This document shows positions 11,501 through 22,333 of a DNA stretch of 53,935 nt, in pieces. Origin of the DNA: Porogramme epimiltina (Eukaryota; Basidiomycota; Agaricomycetes; Polyporales; Polyporaceae); the NCBI GenBank assembly GCA_900155495.1, contig FTLJ01001213.1, positions 1 through 53,935 of the forward strand, read 5' to 3'. Position 1 is the first letter of the stretch; each line of letters starts with the position of its first letter. Position numbers and translations under genes: made by a program. Below the pieces are notes generated by a model. It was not told the DNA's origin. It saw nothing but the letters and a program-made list of their open reading frames with translations, and did not search any database.

Positions 11501-12798
11501 AATACTAGCTGGTGACATATCACGAGCCAGCTCAATCCATGCCATGTCCAGCCGCACGAAAGGCCACCACATTGTGAGATGCCCCGCAGGTCACATGAAC
11601 TGCTCCCGCTACTTTCCGCTCTACAGGCACTCAGGAGTGGGTAAATGGCAGCGTGATCAAACCTTGCGATATGAATGCGGTCCACGCTATGCACCTTCCC
11701 ATGTGGCTAAAATGCAGCCGCGCTTAAGAGCTGCACGCATGGCGGTACGGTCGGAGCGGATGTGTGCTCAGCCCCGCAAAACGTGCAGCTCGTACGCACA
11801 ACGCCGGAGTGTAAACGCTAAGCCGTCGGACCCAGGTCGGAGCCCGTTTCTCTAAATCTTCCGCAGCTCCGTCGGGGGCCGACAGGCTAGTACTTCTGTG
11901 GTCTTTGCAGCTCGCAAGTTTGATATGCCCGGAGCTATACGAGGCACCGCAGCCTGTAGAAGCAGAGGCACCGTGGGCGAAGGAAGAGAGAAGACGCCGC
12001 AAAGATGCTGTCCTTCATCAAGCGCATCCTCGTCGGACGCGAGATGCACAAACGACGCAGTTTGGGTTTACGAAGTAGCGGGAGAAAATGAATTCTAGGG
12101 GCAATCTGAAATAGCCAAGACCGCTCTCGACAGTGCAGGGAAAGGAAATCACGAAGCCAGCGAAGAATACAGTCACAGAAGTCCGCAGAACCACAAAAGG
12201 CAAGTTGCGTACCTTCTCGAACAGAGACTCAGCATATACGAGCTCGGCATGTCGCTCCACGGCCGTCATGCTCTTGATGAAGCCGACACCAGAAGTGTTT
12301 AGAGAACCAACGACGAGACCGGCTAGGCGAGTGGGCAGGGATGCCTGACGCTTCCGATGCTGGCTCGCGATCGAGTTCCCATGCCTGACGTGGGAGAGGG
12401 CGAGGACCAAGTCCTGCGCAGTTTGGCGTAAGCACGGACACTCCACCCGGAGGGAAAACGGAGGGGCAGATCACTCGCCTCGTCCTCGAAAGACATCAGA
12501 CCCTTGACGCATTGGACGAGACCGAAGCCCGTGGCGACGTAGAGCCGTTCCCTGCACGTCGCTCAGAGACAGCTGGGCAGGGCGCGAAGAGGGCTCACAT
12601 CTTTGGATCATACTGGCGACAGTACTCCTCCGACTCGTGCATGTGCGAAGCGATGAAGACATGCAGGGCGTAGGTGATACAAGCGATGTCTGGCTGGAGG
12701 GCCTTCTCCGGCGAATATGGCCCCGTTGGAAGGGGAGGCGGTGGGGTCAGCCAGAGCTGGGGGGCGGGCTTGGGCTCTTCGTGGAGGTCGTTTGGCAT
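8522..12798 (-). CDS. IML2: IML2/TTC39-family tetratricopeptide protein
   Basis: Fungal members are called mitochondrial outer-membrane or lipid-droplet proteins linked to inclusion-body clearance. Resolved 5' exons are 12798-12599, 12551-12479, 12413-12213, 11027-10975 and one starting at 10921. Resolved 3' pieces follow an exon ending at 8805: 8751-8717, 8661-8644 and 8584-8522. Family hallmarks are RLYVATGFGLVQ, SMTAVERHAELVYAESLF, YSGDWLAFIKEALNMRT, GVYLGMGMSNLVLSLMP and ELFGYKGDRDAGL. TPR-like segments follow (GRLHLCRSQPAQALVYYQRA), and the C-terminus has RKGKFSMENQLHVLTHAAL. Stopping at 8797 would lose that conserved end, so the 35-nt and 18-nt exons are probably real. Oddities are a 1,185-bp intron (11028-12212) and an intron with a GC donor (12414-12478). 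The exons between about 8,900 and 10,700 were not fully resolved. Confidence 0.88.
11028..12212 (-). other. Oversized intron of the IML2-like gene, possible insertion
   Basis: The exons on each side join in phase 0 to give AESLFEK followed by ALLGIVYSG, a junction that is continuous in the protein family. Other introns measured in this gene are 47-65 bp; this one is 1,185 bp. A branch-like TGCTAATG sits just before the acceptor, as in a normal short intron, so extra DNA seems to lie inside. It contains a plus-strand open frame (11175-11855, non-ATG start) and a minus-strand frame (11572-11255) with a fairly protein-like composition. I recognised neither. I found no clear terminal inverted repeats or target-site duplication. 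Confidence 0.65.
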
Positions 12799-13104
12799 GG
12801 TGTAGGACGGGGGCGTTGGCGGTGAGGAATGGCGTAGGCGGTGTGGCAGGCGCTCGGCGATTGGGGAATACGGCGGGCGAGAAGGGCCCGAAATGGCGGA
12901 GGGCGGTACTTGGACCCTAAGCTTCGGCGGTCATGGACAGAACGCAATCAACAAGGCCGTCGGGGCGCGGGGGAGAACTGCGGCGGGATGCGGGGGTCGA
13001 GTGGGTCGCAGTCCGGGGAGGTGGAGGATGGCGGTGAGGACGTGGAGGGCGAAAAGCAAGGGGAGTGCTGACACCGCCGCCGTCGTCCGAGGGCGCCCCT
13101 TGCC
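12799..13104. promoter_or_regulatory. Short divergent intergenic region
   Basis: These 306 bp separate the start codon of the IML2-like gene (minus) from that of the small hypothetical gene (plus), so both promoters must lie here or overlap. The sequence is G-rich on the plus strand (purine tracts near 12965-13065). No TATA box is evident. Confidence 0.4.
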
Positions 13105-13646
13105 ATGACGCCCGCCCCGAGAAAATCGGATGCGCTACTGCCCGATTCCGACGAGCGCGTGCACGTCACGGTCAGGTGAGCCAACGCGCCTCTACGTCAC
13201 ACGTGCGCCTCCGTGGGATCCTCGTCCGCCCTCTCTCCCCCACCAGCGCCCGCCACAACAGCGTCTTCCGCGAGCCGGTCGAACTCCCCAGCGTCCAAAC
13301 CACCGCTCACGGTCCTGGAACTTCCACAAATACTTCATCCGCGACCGCACACCACCCACGATGGCAGCTTCGGCGATCAAACAAGCCTCGCAGGGACGTG
13401 TTGGCGTCCCGAACTCCGCCTGTCTCCCCCGATGAAAGCCGGACTGTGTGTCCATCCAGGTCCGTCCACACCCTGAGTCGCCGACCCAACATCTCACCAC
13501 CTCAATACGCTCCGACGTCCAGCGGGGTCGACCACGCCCCTTACGCACTTCGATCTCGAGGTGATATGTCGTATGGCAACCGCGCAGGCATCCGCCCCGA
13601 GTGGCCGCGGCCTCACGTACGGTCTCTTTACGAACGTCCGACGTGA
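13105..13646 (+). CDS. Small hypothetical protein, two exons
   Basis: Exon 1 (13105-13175) encodes a short start with LLPDSDERVHVTV. A 71-bp intron (13176-13246) with a pyrimidine tract before the AG leads to exon 2 (13247-13646). The product is 156 residues, basic, rich in Arg, Ser and Pro, with ARHNSVFREPVELPS at the junction. There is no signal peptide, membrane segment or recognised domain. The join is supported by canonical splice sites and frame only. Low-complexity, Arg-rich frames are common in this GC-rich region, so the gene may be spurious. Confidence 0.35.
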
Positions 13647-16522
13647 TACGGACCCCCTTCGAAGCAGTCACATGGCGGATGGTAGCACGTTTTGGGGCAA
13701 GGCACATGAATGGAAGGCCTTATTTGTCGGCCTCGGGCACCCAAAATCCACCGGCCAATATGTTTACTCGCGGGAGAAGGCGATCAACGTAAGTCGCGGA
13801 GGTGGCCAATCTTTCTCAGTTTCAGCTAGTACTCACCAGCGCAGCAGCTATTCGTTATGTTTTGCTAAGGCGAATAGAACACATGGGAGGCGTCACTACG
13901 TACCTTCCCAATTAGAGCACAAGAGCTTCGCCGAGCAAGCGGACCGCTGGGGTGTCGAAGAGAGAGGTTCTGCTGCGGGCTTGAAACGCAGGCGGAGGTT
14001 GGGTAACTTTCCATCTACGGACAGCTAGCCTGGCTCGGGTGCGCCGCGGGCGGGGGTGACGACATCTCCGGTGCGTTTTGGGCCATCAATATCGTCTATT
14101 CAACGCCGGTGCGCTTACTTCGACCCCTGTATTGTCCTTACCATCCCAGGCAAGTACACTCCTTACCGAGCCGGAAATCGCCACTGCGGGTATCAAACAC
14201 CCCCAGCCCACACAGACAGCGTGAACAAAGCCAAACTGGTGCATACGAACGCACCACGGTGGCTAGTTGTGCGCCTCCGGTTCGGAGGAAGACGAGTCCA
14301 CCATCATCGGCACGTGCACGGTGTCCCCCGACGAACCCAATTCTTACGCTAGAATTTCCAGGGCAGCCATCATTCACCTGCCCCAAGTGCATGCGCGCAC
14401 GTCCACCTGCGACTCCAACACTTCAATATCGGACACAGCTACAAGCCCAACGGAAGCCCCGCCCGGGCGTGCTGAAGCATATATCGCGCGCGCATCGGGG
14501 AGATCTCCCTCCGTGTCCACTGTCTCCCAAATGCCAGCCGTCGCGCGCGGGAGCAGATGCTAATTTGCGCCGCGGGATCCCGAATCCAGATCGCCCACCA
14601 AGCCCCGCCTGTCCACCACACCACGCCCACCCGCCCCGAGTTCCGGGCCCCGGGAAATCCGCGATCGATGCGATGGGCGATCGTCGACGGCACCCCCCAC
14701 CCCCCACGTCCCACCCTGCACCCCTGCACGCGCGTGGTGGACGCGGGCGCGGACGGCGCCGCCGAAGGGCCCACCACACGTACGCTAGCGTCGGGGTCGC
14801 CCCGCGTCTGGGAACGACAGCCGCACGCCGGAGTGGAGTCGTGGGGGCGCGGGACACAATAGCAGCGCGCGGCGCGCGGGTGCAGCGAGCGCAGGCCCGT
14901 CTCGGCGCGGCGCGACACGGCGCACGACGCCACGAAACCGCAATCGCCTACCCATCCCGGGCGCGCCCACCTTCCCCCGCGCGTCCGCCCTCCCGGCGCT
15001 CAGGCTGCACGTCCGCACGGCCGCGCGGAGCGTCCAGGCTCGGCGGGCGTGGGGTTCTCTTCGGTCTCCGCGCGGCGCGAGATTCGTGCGCCGCATCTCT
15101 GGCTCTGGCGGAGCTTCTCCGCGTCGGGCGAAGCCCCAGCGGAGAGGCGGCGGCGCCCACGCCGAGATAATGTCGCGCGCGTGCCCCCTCGCCCCCCCCC
15201 CAAACCCATGTACTGTATCAGTGTATCAATGCGCCTTACGTTCCCGAACTGCGTTCCGCACCACACGTAATGCGCGCGGGCCCACGCACACGTCTCGCGG
15301 ACCACATACCCGTCCACGCTGCGCCGGCGTTTGGGCCGCCACTGCCACCAGGCGTGCCTGCGCCGACGACGACGCGCGCGCCCCCCCCCCCACCCCGCGA
15401 CGCCAACCCGACACAGACGAACCCCGCGGCCTTGGCGCGGCCCACGGCCCACGGCCCACCCCCTAGTCCACCCGCCGCCGCGCACGCGACCGCGAAGGCG
15501 GCGCGCGCGACTTCCGCGCGTACGTACGCGTGCGCACGCGTGCGCGAATGCCGGGCGCGCGCGAAGCCGAACGCGCGAACCACGACCACCCCCACCGCCG
15601 CCGCGCGCACGCCCCGCATTAATCTATCTCTCGAAGGAGGCCCCCGCCTGCGCATCCGCACGAGAACAGCGGAGGGTTACTCTGCGTCCGCTCGTCCTTC
15701 CGCTCGCGCGGCACAGCGGAGTAGCACGCGCAGGCCATGGGCCCTCCCTCCCGCGAGCAAGCGGGAATCGGGCTCGGCTCACGTGCCCGGGGATAGAAGG
15801 GCAGGGGGCGTCTAGCGGCGAGGGCCCGGGACCGGCGCTGTGCGCGAGCGGAGCCCCGACTGCCTGGTCGCCGCCAAATCGAGGAGCGTGCGTGCCGTGA
15901 GCCTGCGTGCGCTGTCATATGCGCGGGACTGTCATCGATTAGCGCGAGCGGGGGCCCGATTGCGTTCGCGGCGGCGGCGGAGGTGCGAGCGTGCGGTGCT
16001 GGCTGCCTGCACACGGGCGTCGGGCGCGAGACGACCCTGAAGCAGGGCGGGTGCTGCCGGTGCGGGCCCCGCTGGACTCGGGTCCTGGCACTGCAGCGGG
16101 AATGCCTGTGTTTGCTGGTTGCTGTGGGCGCGCGCACGCTCGGGGAGTGCGAGAAGAAGGGGTCGGGTATATGGGAAGCCCGGGCTGTTATACACATGTG
16201 CGAGCGCATGGGGGGGGGAGAACCAAGGGAAGCGGAACGCGGCTACTGCTACTGTCCTGGCAATTTCTACGTATACGTATAGTACTGGGGTGGGGGATAG
16301 GATGGATACAAGACACATATGGCAATAAATAGCGCGCGGGGGCGCGCGAAAAGAAGAAGAGAGACGGCGCGGGGAAGCAAGACAGCGACTGCACACTCGA
16401 CGCACGCAGATGCACGCGCGGAGTTCAAATCAAATCACAGCTGGGGAGTGGGGGGGCGCGCACGACACCCCGAATCGGACCCAGCCTGGGGCCAGCCACC
16501 GCGCACCGCGGGGCGGCCCCGC
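13647..16522. other. Long GC-rich gene-free region downstream of the TEA gene
   Basis: About 2.9 kb has no gene I can support. Many long open frames exist in several phases and on both strands, but they are Arg/Pro/Ala-rich and lack family signals, as expected from high GC content. An open frame at 13679-14028 is slightly more protein-like but has no support. A 32-bp alternating purine-pyrimidine tract is at 15515-15546. The right end probably holds the 3' UTR of the TEA gene. Confidence 0.5.
15515..15546. repeat. Alternating purine-pyrimidine (Z-DNA-type) tract
   Basis: Thirty-two consecutive bases alternate strictly between pyrimidine and purine, mostly CG, CA and TG steps. The tract contains the perfect 14-bp palindrome CGCGTGCGCACGCG. 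Such tracts can adopt the left-handed Z form under negative supercoiling. Confidence 0.8.
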
Positions 16523-18057
16523 TCAGAACTGCGCCGACGGGCCCAGGTACCGGTGCCCGCCCGCCTCGTGCTGCTGTGGTGGCTGGCCGTAGTACGCCCC
16601 CGCCGGGAACGGCGCCGACGCGGATGCGGAGAAGGGCTGCTGCTGCTGCTGCTGCGTGGTGGCCGGCGCGGCGTACGCCCACTGGCCCTCGGGCGAGTGC
16701 GCGTGCGAGTGCGGGTGGACCCAGTCGACGGGGCTGAGCGGTGCGCTCGCGAAGCCCGGGGGTATACTTGACGACGGCGAGCTGCTCCCGTCGCTCGGGT
16801 ACGGGCTCTCCGAGCAGATGCTCATCGCGGGCGGCGTCGAGAGGCCCATGTCGTCCGCGGTGTCGTAGTCGATGTTCTGTGCGACCTGTGAGCCGGCGGA
16901 CGCAATAGGAAGGTGGCCTTACTTACGTCGAGGTCCGCGTTCCCGAAAATGAAGGGGGAGAGGGGAGGCGCTGGGGCGTCCGTGAAGTGGTACACGACCT
17001 CCATGACGGTGACCGGCCCCTGGTTCTCTGTATCCCTGGCAATCGACTGCTGGATGGTCCAGGTGCTGAGGTCTGAAATGCCAGCCCATTAGCTCCTCGC
17101 CCACGGCTGTATTGGAGGGTACCCACCCTGGACGCTGCACAGCTGGTCCCAGAACCCAGGCGCGAGCAACGAAGAGTAGAGGAACATGCCGTCCGCCTCG
17201 GTCCCGTCGCCGCACAGGCGCATGAACGTGGGGCCCTCGACGTGCATGAGCTGGCGGCCGCAGCAGACGCGGTACGACGAGTAGAGCTGGACGAGCGACG
17301 GCGTCTTGAACGCCACCGTCGGGTCGATGCGCCGCAGCGGGCGCGGCTCCGTCCACTGGTACACGCCGTGCCCGACCATCTGCACGTTCGTCTGGCGCGA
17401 GCTCCCCGCGAGCGGCACGGGCGCGGACGCGGGGGGCACGCTGATGTACGCGTGCTGCACGATGGGCAGGAGCACGTCCCCGGGGAGGAACATGTCCGCG
17501 GCGGCCATGCCCATGCCCGCGAGCCCGAGCGCGTCCTGCGACGGCGGCGCGCGCGTGGGGTGCATCATCTCGTAGTGGCGGTCGGAGATGGCCTTCATGA
17601 CTGCCCGGGGGGCGTGAGCGTCGTGGGGGGAGCGCGGGCGGGCGGAGGGGGACTCACTCGACTTGCCCGCGGTGGTGTCGCGCAGCTGCTGGATGCGGCT
17701 GCCAACCTGCTTCGCGGTGCGGACGACGCCGGTCTCCTTGAGGATGAACTCCGCGATGAACTTGTTGCGGTTCGGGAAGCGGGTGAGCCCGCGCGGGGAC
17801 TTGGACTCGGCCGGTGCGTACTTGTCGAGGCCTGGGCGTGAACGCGGGGATGAGTCCATCTCTGCGCCATGATGTTGGCGGGCGGGGTGCTGGCGGTGGA
17901 ACGCACCTTTCATGAGCGCAGCCTCGAGGTGTGGGGGCCAGACTACTTCATTTTTGTCCTTGGACATTCGGTAGCATTTCCGGCCGTTCAGGATCGCCTT
18001 CGCGGCCTGCTCGGGGCTGGGCGCGGGGGAGAGGGAGGAGCGCGAGGAGGTGGACAT
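16523..18057 (-). CDS. TEA/ATTS-domain transcription factor, 5 exons
   Basis: TEA (TEF-1, TEC1, AbaA) proteins bind DNA and control development in fungi. Exons are 18057-17907, 17831-17658, 17600-17127, 17072-16927 and 16885-16523, giving 435 residues. The domain runs from about residue 38 to 105. Its first helix is VVWPPHLEAALMKGL, followed by GLTRFPNRNKFIAEFI and the recognition helix TGVVRTAKQVGSRIQQLRD. These match the family pattern of W near the start of helix 1 and TG-RT-KQV-S-IQ in helix 3. The remainder holds a conserved-looking region (TPSLVQLYSSYRV, LSTWTIQQS, VMEVVYHF). The C-terminus is low in complexity, with a polyglutamine run encoded by CAG repeats (16636-16655) and many Pro, Ser and His. 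It is flanked on both sides by more than 2 kb without genes, leaving room for extended regulatory DNA. Confidence 0.88.
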
Positions 18058-20251
18058 TGTAGGGTGGACGATAAGTGAGCGAGCGGGGCGGGCGAGTTGT
18101 CGGGGGAATCCTGGGGTGACACTAAGGCACAGTGGTGGCGCGCGGGGAAGCGAATGAGAAAGCGTCGCGGAGTGCGAGGGGAGGGCGGGGAGGGGCGAGA
18201 ACACAAGTGTGCCGGGAGGATGAGGGACTGGAGGGGACAAGCGGGGACATTTAAGGCTAAAGCAGAGTGCTCCCGCGAGGTCGTCCCGTTCTGGACATGG
18301 GGAGGGCGTGTCTGAGAAGACAGAAAGTCTCCCAGCCACCTTGGAGAATTCGGATGACGGAGGTCCACCTGTGCTGGAATAGGTGACAGGGACGGGCGAC
18401 CCCGAGGGACGGGCACGGTGCTGGCCTCTGAGCACCGCTTGCCAATCAGCACTGAAGACCTACGTGATCCGCAGGACGGCAGGGAGCTGGCCACGACCCC
18501 TCGTCCGCCGGGACGCAGGGCTGGGGCTGAGGCATGGAACCCGCCCCAGCCACGCGCAAACAGACGCACGGTGCCAGATTATGGGAAAATCACGACTGGC
18601 ATTTACGCGACCGAGAGCGCGACGGAGGGTGGACCGTTGCGCAGCCCCCGAGAACAAGACCCAAAAAATTCAGCGAGCTGGGCCACCGCAGGCGCTAGAG
18701 CGGCCCTGTCAGGACCCAGGAATCCGCCCCGCGCCCCACCAGTCGGCTAGCTGGGCCAGCTTCTCGCTGTCAAGACTCAGGCGGCGGACATTGTCCGAAT
18801 GCGTCGTCGTCGTCGAGCCACACAGATGGTATCCGATCCTCAGTCGGGTGGTTTCCCACACAGCGAGTGCGTCCCTAGTCGGACCGCGGGAGGCGAGCTT
18901 CACTTCCCGGAGGGGGCAACGACGAGCAGACGTATCAGGAGACCTCCAAGCTACCCCTCCGCCGCACCCCGCCAGGCGTCGACGCGGTGCAGATGCAGAT
19001 GCGCCAGGGTGCAGACCTCAGGTTCAGACTCAGGCTCAGACTTCAGGCTTCAGGCTCAGGTCCGACCAGGAGGCTCCACCGGAGATGGGTGGGCATGCGC
19101 GACGTTGGCGGGTGGAGGCAGCGCTGTGCCGCGGAGACGGTGCGAGAGCAGCCCTGCTGCCGTGCTGCGAGCCGCGACGTGCGCGTACAGTAGGGATCAG
19201 GGCACGCCCGCGGTGGCGGCGGGGGCGCAGGCTGGAGCGGCGCCGAGGCCTTCAATTTCGGACGTGGGGCGCGGCCGAGGGGCGAGAGGCGTGCGTGCGG
19301 GGGGTTAGAGTGCAATGTGCAGTCGAGGGGGGGAGCGCAGGGCCGTCGCCGGCGCTAGCAAGCAGTGCCCCCGGCGATTTAAGCTAGCGGGCCCCAGCGT
19401 CCGTCCTCCTTGGGCTATGGCGCCTATCGGCCGTCCCCCCACCCCGATCATATTCAAAATGGGATTGGGCAAGGCTGCCAAAGCTGTGCCTCCGATGCCC
19501 TGCACTGACCCATCGTCCTCGCTTCGCGGACGGCCAGAGACGATCCCCCGCAGCCCGCCTTGCCCTCCTTGACCATATCCATCGGCATTAGAGGCGGCTC
19601 GCCCGACGCCCCCCGAGAACCGACCTCACTTCGGGACGCGGCGCGCGCGGACGCCCACTAAACACGTACGCACGCGTCCGTCGCATTAAGTCGCCACCAC
19701 CCCGCCGCGCCCCGGGCTCCAATTAAACTGAAGAACATGCACACGAGGCTCTAATGAACTTCGGCAGGAGGGACTACTCGCTATAGGGGAGATGCAAGGG
19801 TGCATGTACAGGTCGGCAAGGCCTCATCGTGGACGGAAAGATAAATGTGTGAAGAGCGTGATGAAAAATGTCCAGCCAGCGTCCGTCTATCTAATGCGCC
19901 GTCGTTGTCAGCAAAGCATCGTGGTACTCTATGAATGAATAGGGGTGTAAAGTATGTATGTGTCCGTAGGGGGGGGGTGGAAAGACCCGCGTCCGTCCGC
20001 GCCCATCACCGATCCGGGGAAACTCAAAACGCGACGTCCTCTGTCCAGAGCCACGGCAGGGGAGACAAACGAAGCAAGGCACGCGACAGCGCATGCCAGA
20101 CCCGCTTCAGGGACGCGCGGGCCGCGACAGCGCGGACGCGCCGGGCGTGCACGCCCCCGGCTCGGGCGCGCGGTCGGAGCCTGCGCGCGCACGCGCACGC
20201 TTCGCAGCCCCGGCGCGGGAGCCCGGCCAGAGCGTGAGTGCCCGCGCGCAC
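18058..20251. other. Gene-free upstream region of the TEA gene
   Basis: About 2.2 kb of GC-rich DNA lies between the TEA start and the 3' end of the transporter gene. I see no supported gene. A 334-residue open frame (18383-19387, +) is Arg-rich and lacks any domain. A short tandem repeat lies at 19011-19062. The region likely contains the TEA promoter and a long leader. Confidence 0.5.
19011..19062. repeat. Short degenerate tandem repeat (CAGRCTCAGG-like)
   Basis: Overlapping copies of TCAGGTTCAGACTCAGGCTC and its variants (CAGACTTCAGG, CTTCAGGCTCAGG) are tiled over about 50 bp. Units are 6-10 bp and imperfect. Confidence 0.6.
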
Positions 20252-22333
20252 TCAGACGTGGTGGTGCGCCTCCTTGTTGTACGAGGGCGCGTCGGACTGC
20301 ATGCTGGAGCGGCGGGACATCTCCTCTGCGGCCTTGGGGCCGACGGTGTCCTTGATGACCTCCTCGGGCTTGGCGAGGAAGATCTTGCCCTTGATGAACG
20401 CCCAGATGGTGAGCGCGAAGAGGATGACCCAGACGGAGCAGAGGAGGATGGTCATGATGAGGTGCCAGGTGTAGAAGCCGTGGATGTCGAACACGTCGCC
20501 CAGCGCGCGGATCGTGGAGATCCAGCCGACTGCGATGGGGAGCAAAGGGGACAATAGGACGTCGGTCAGCACCCGCGCGCAAAAGAGAGTGTAATGAGGC
20601 ACGCACCGTTGGGGAAAGTGAGGGCCCAGCCTGCACGACACAGGAAGCGGGGTCAATAACGGCGCAAGCGAGAGCAATTCCGCACAACGCGGGGTACGCA
20701 CATCCCAGAATCTCCCTGAGGTGCTTGTGGAGCTTGAACCAGTACGGAATCAAACCGAAGAAGAACAGGAACACCGCGAGGCCGAACAACATGAGTGCTG
20801 ACATAACCGACGCGGCGAACCAGACTTCGCCGGCCTTCTCCGAGACCAGCCCATGGTGCGGCAATCTAGCGCGGGCGCCAATGGACGGTGCAAACGCCGG
20901 TCCCGGGGAATGTCAGCAAATTCGCCGATGTGGGAGAAGAACCACACGCACATTTCTGTCGCAGCCTCGCCGAGCTTGATGAGCGCGAGCGCGGTGAAGC
21001 CGGGCGGGCCGCAGGCGACAAAGGCACCGTTGGCCTGGTGGCCGTCGAGGAATCCGGTCTGGAGAGGGGGAGGGGGGGGGCGCAGTCAGCATTTCGCGCG
21101 GGGCAGCTGACCCGCTTGAGCTCGGGCTGTCGATCGGCTACTCACGGTCATGATGCTATATGCGGCGAGAAGACGTCACCGACTGGGCTGCACCGCGTCC
21201 GGGGAGAGGCACGTACCGGATAATATAGATGCAGATGTAGAAGAACGTCATGAAGAACCCGAGTCCTGATCGCGCAGCGCAGCAGTCAGCGATGCGCTCC
21301 GACGACTACGCCCGATGGCCAGCCCCGCCCCGCCCCGCCGCCGGACTCACCTTGGAAGACGTAGCCCACGAGCAACACGCCGAGGGCGCGGTCGTCGTCC
21401 AATGGGATCACGTCGAGGACGTTGATGGCGACGATTCCGACGAGCATCTGTGGTCGCACACTTCAGCACGGGCCCCGAGAACCATCGGAGGCAAACGCAG
21501 GGGCCACGCACCATCGGGAAGATCTAAATCCGCAGGGGCACCGCGAAAGGAGTCTATCAAAACCTTGCAATAAAGAGCCGGGGCCCGGCTTACCAGGAAC
21601 GCCCAGGCCGGCGTGAACGTGCTCAGGTCATGCGGGCTATTGAACCACACCATGAGCATGGGGAAGCACACGAGCAGCGCGAAGACGATGTAGACCCTGA
21701 ATGGCGGGGAAATCGGTGGTAAGTCGCCCTCGGGCCGTACTGCGATACTACCGATGGCCACTTACCAGAATAGGTCGTATACGAAGAACGGGTGGACGTG
21801 CCCCGAGGGCACGGCATACTTCACGGTACCGATGATGATCGTGGCGAAGGAAAGAACGACGAGGGGGACGAAGATGCCCTTCACAGGGTCCTTGATGAGG
21901 CGAAGCCATTGCTTCGGGTACACTGGAAGCGGCGGTTAGAGGGATGAATGTGCCACATTGGGGAGCGGGAACCCACGGAACAGCTGCAGGAGCAGCGTCG
22001 TCGTGTTCAGAATGAACAGGGCCATGTTCAAGAAGAAGAAGAAAGTCTCGACGTGGGTGAGCGTCGCCGAGTGCTCCTTCAGGCCGGACAGCGTCACGTA
22101 GACCGCTCCGGTACCCATTCCGATGGGGAACTGGAAGCCAGGATCAGTCCGGGCCGGTCAGGGGGGGGGACTCAGGAGCCACGTACGGCCTGCCAGCTCC
22201 ACCCATGGATGCGACGCGCGAGGCCGCTGACCTCGACCTGCTCAGCAGGTTCGGGCTCAGGCTGGCGCCCGGGGAGGTTGACGTTGTACGTCTGCTGCGT
22301 CTGGTAGGAGTTGTTGTTGGTGTAGTAATCCAT
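20252..22333 (-). CDS. TDT-family transporter (Mae1/Ssu1 type), multi-exon
   Basis: The family (tellurite-resistance/dicarboxylate transporter, SLAC1-like fold with ten helices) exports or imports organic acid anions such as malate, or sulfite in Ssu1. Exon 1 (22333-22187) encodes a polar N-terminus ending LARRIHGWSWQA, then FPIGMGTGAVYVTL begins the first helix, as in family members. Further helices include FFFFLNMALFILNTTTLLLQ, IIIGTVKYAVPSGHVHP, FALLVCFPMLMVWFN, FQGLGFFMTFFYICIYI and HLIMTILLCSVWVILFALT. A hydrophilic tail with a dileucine-free KPEEVIKDTVGPKAAEEM ends in NKEAHHHV. ATG 22333 (MDYYTNNN) is the first ATG in frame. Substrate cannot be told from sequence alone. Interior introns are short, and not every junction was fixed. 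Confidence 0.88.

Noticed and set aside
11175..11855. 226-residue plus-strand open frame inside the long IML2 intron
   Set aside because: Non-ATG start, no recognisable domain and mixed composition; kept only as a comment on the intron.
14109..15170. 353-residue plus-strand open frame
   Set aside because: Very rich in Arg, Pro and Ala, with similar frames in other phases; typical noise of GC-rich DNA.
18383..19387. 334-residue plus-strand open frame upstream of the TEA gene
   Set aside because: Arg-rich, no domain, includes the short tandem repeat; expected by chance at this GC content.
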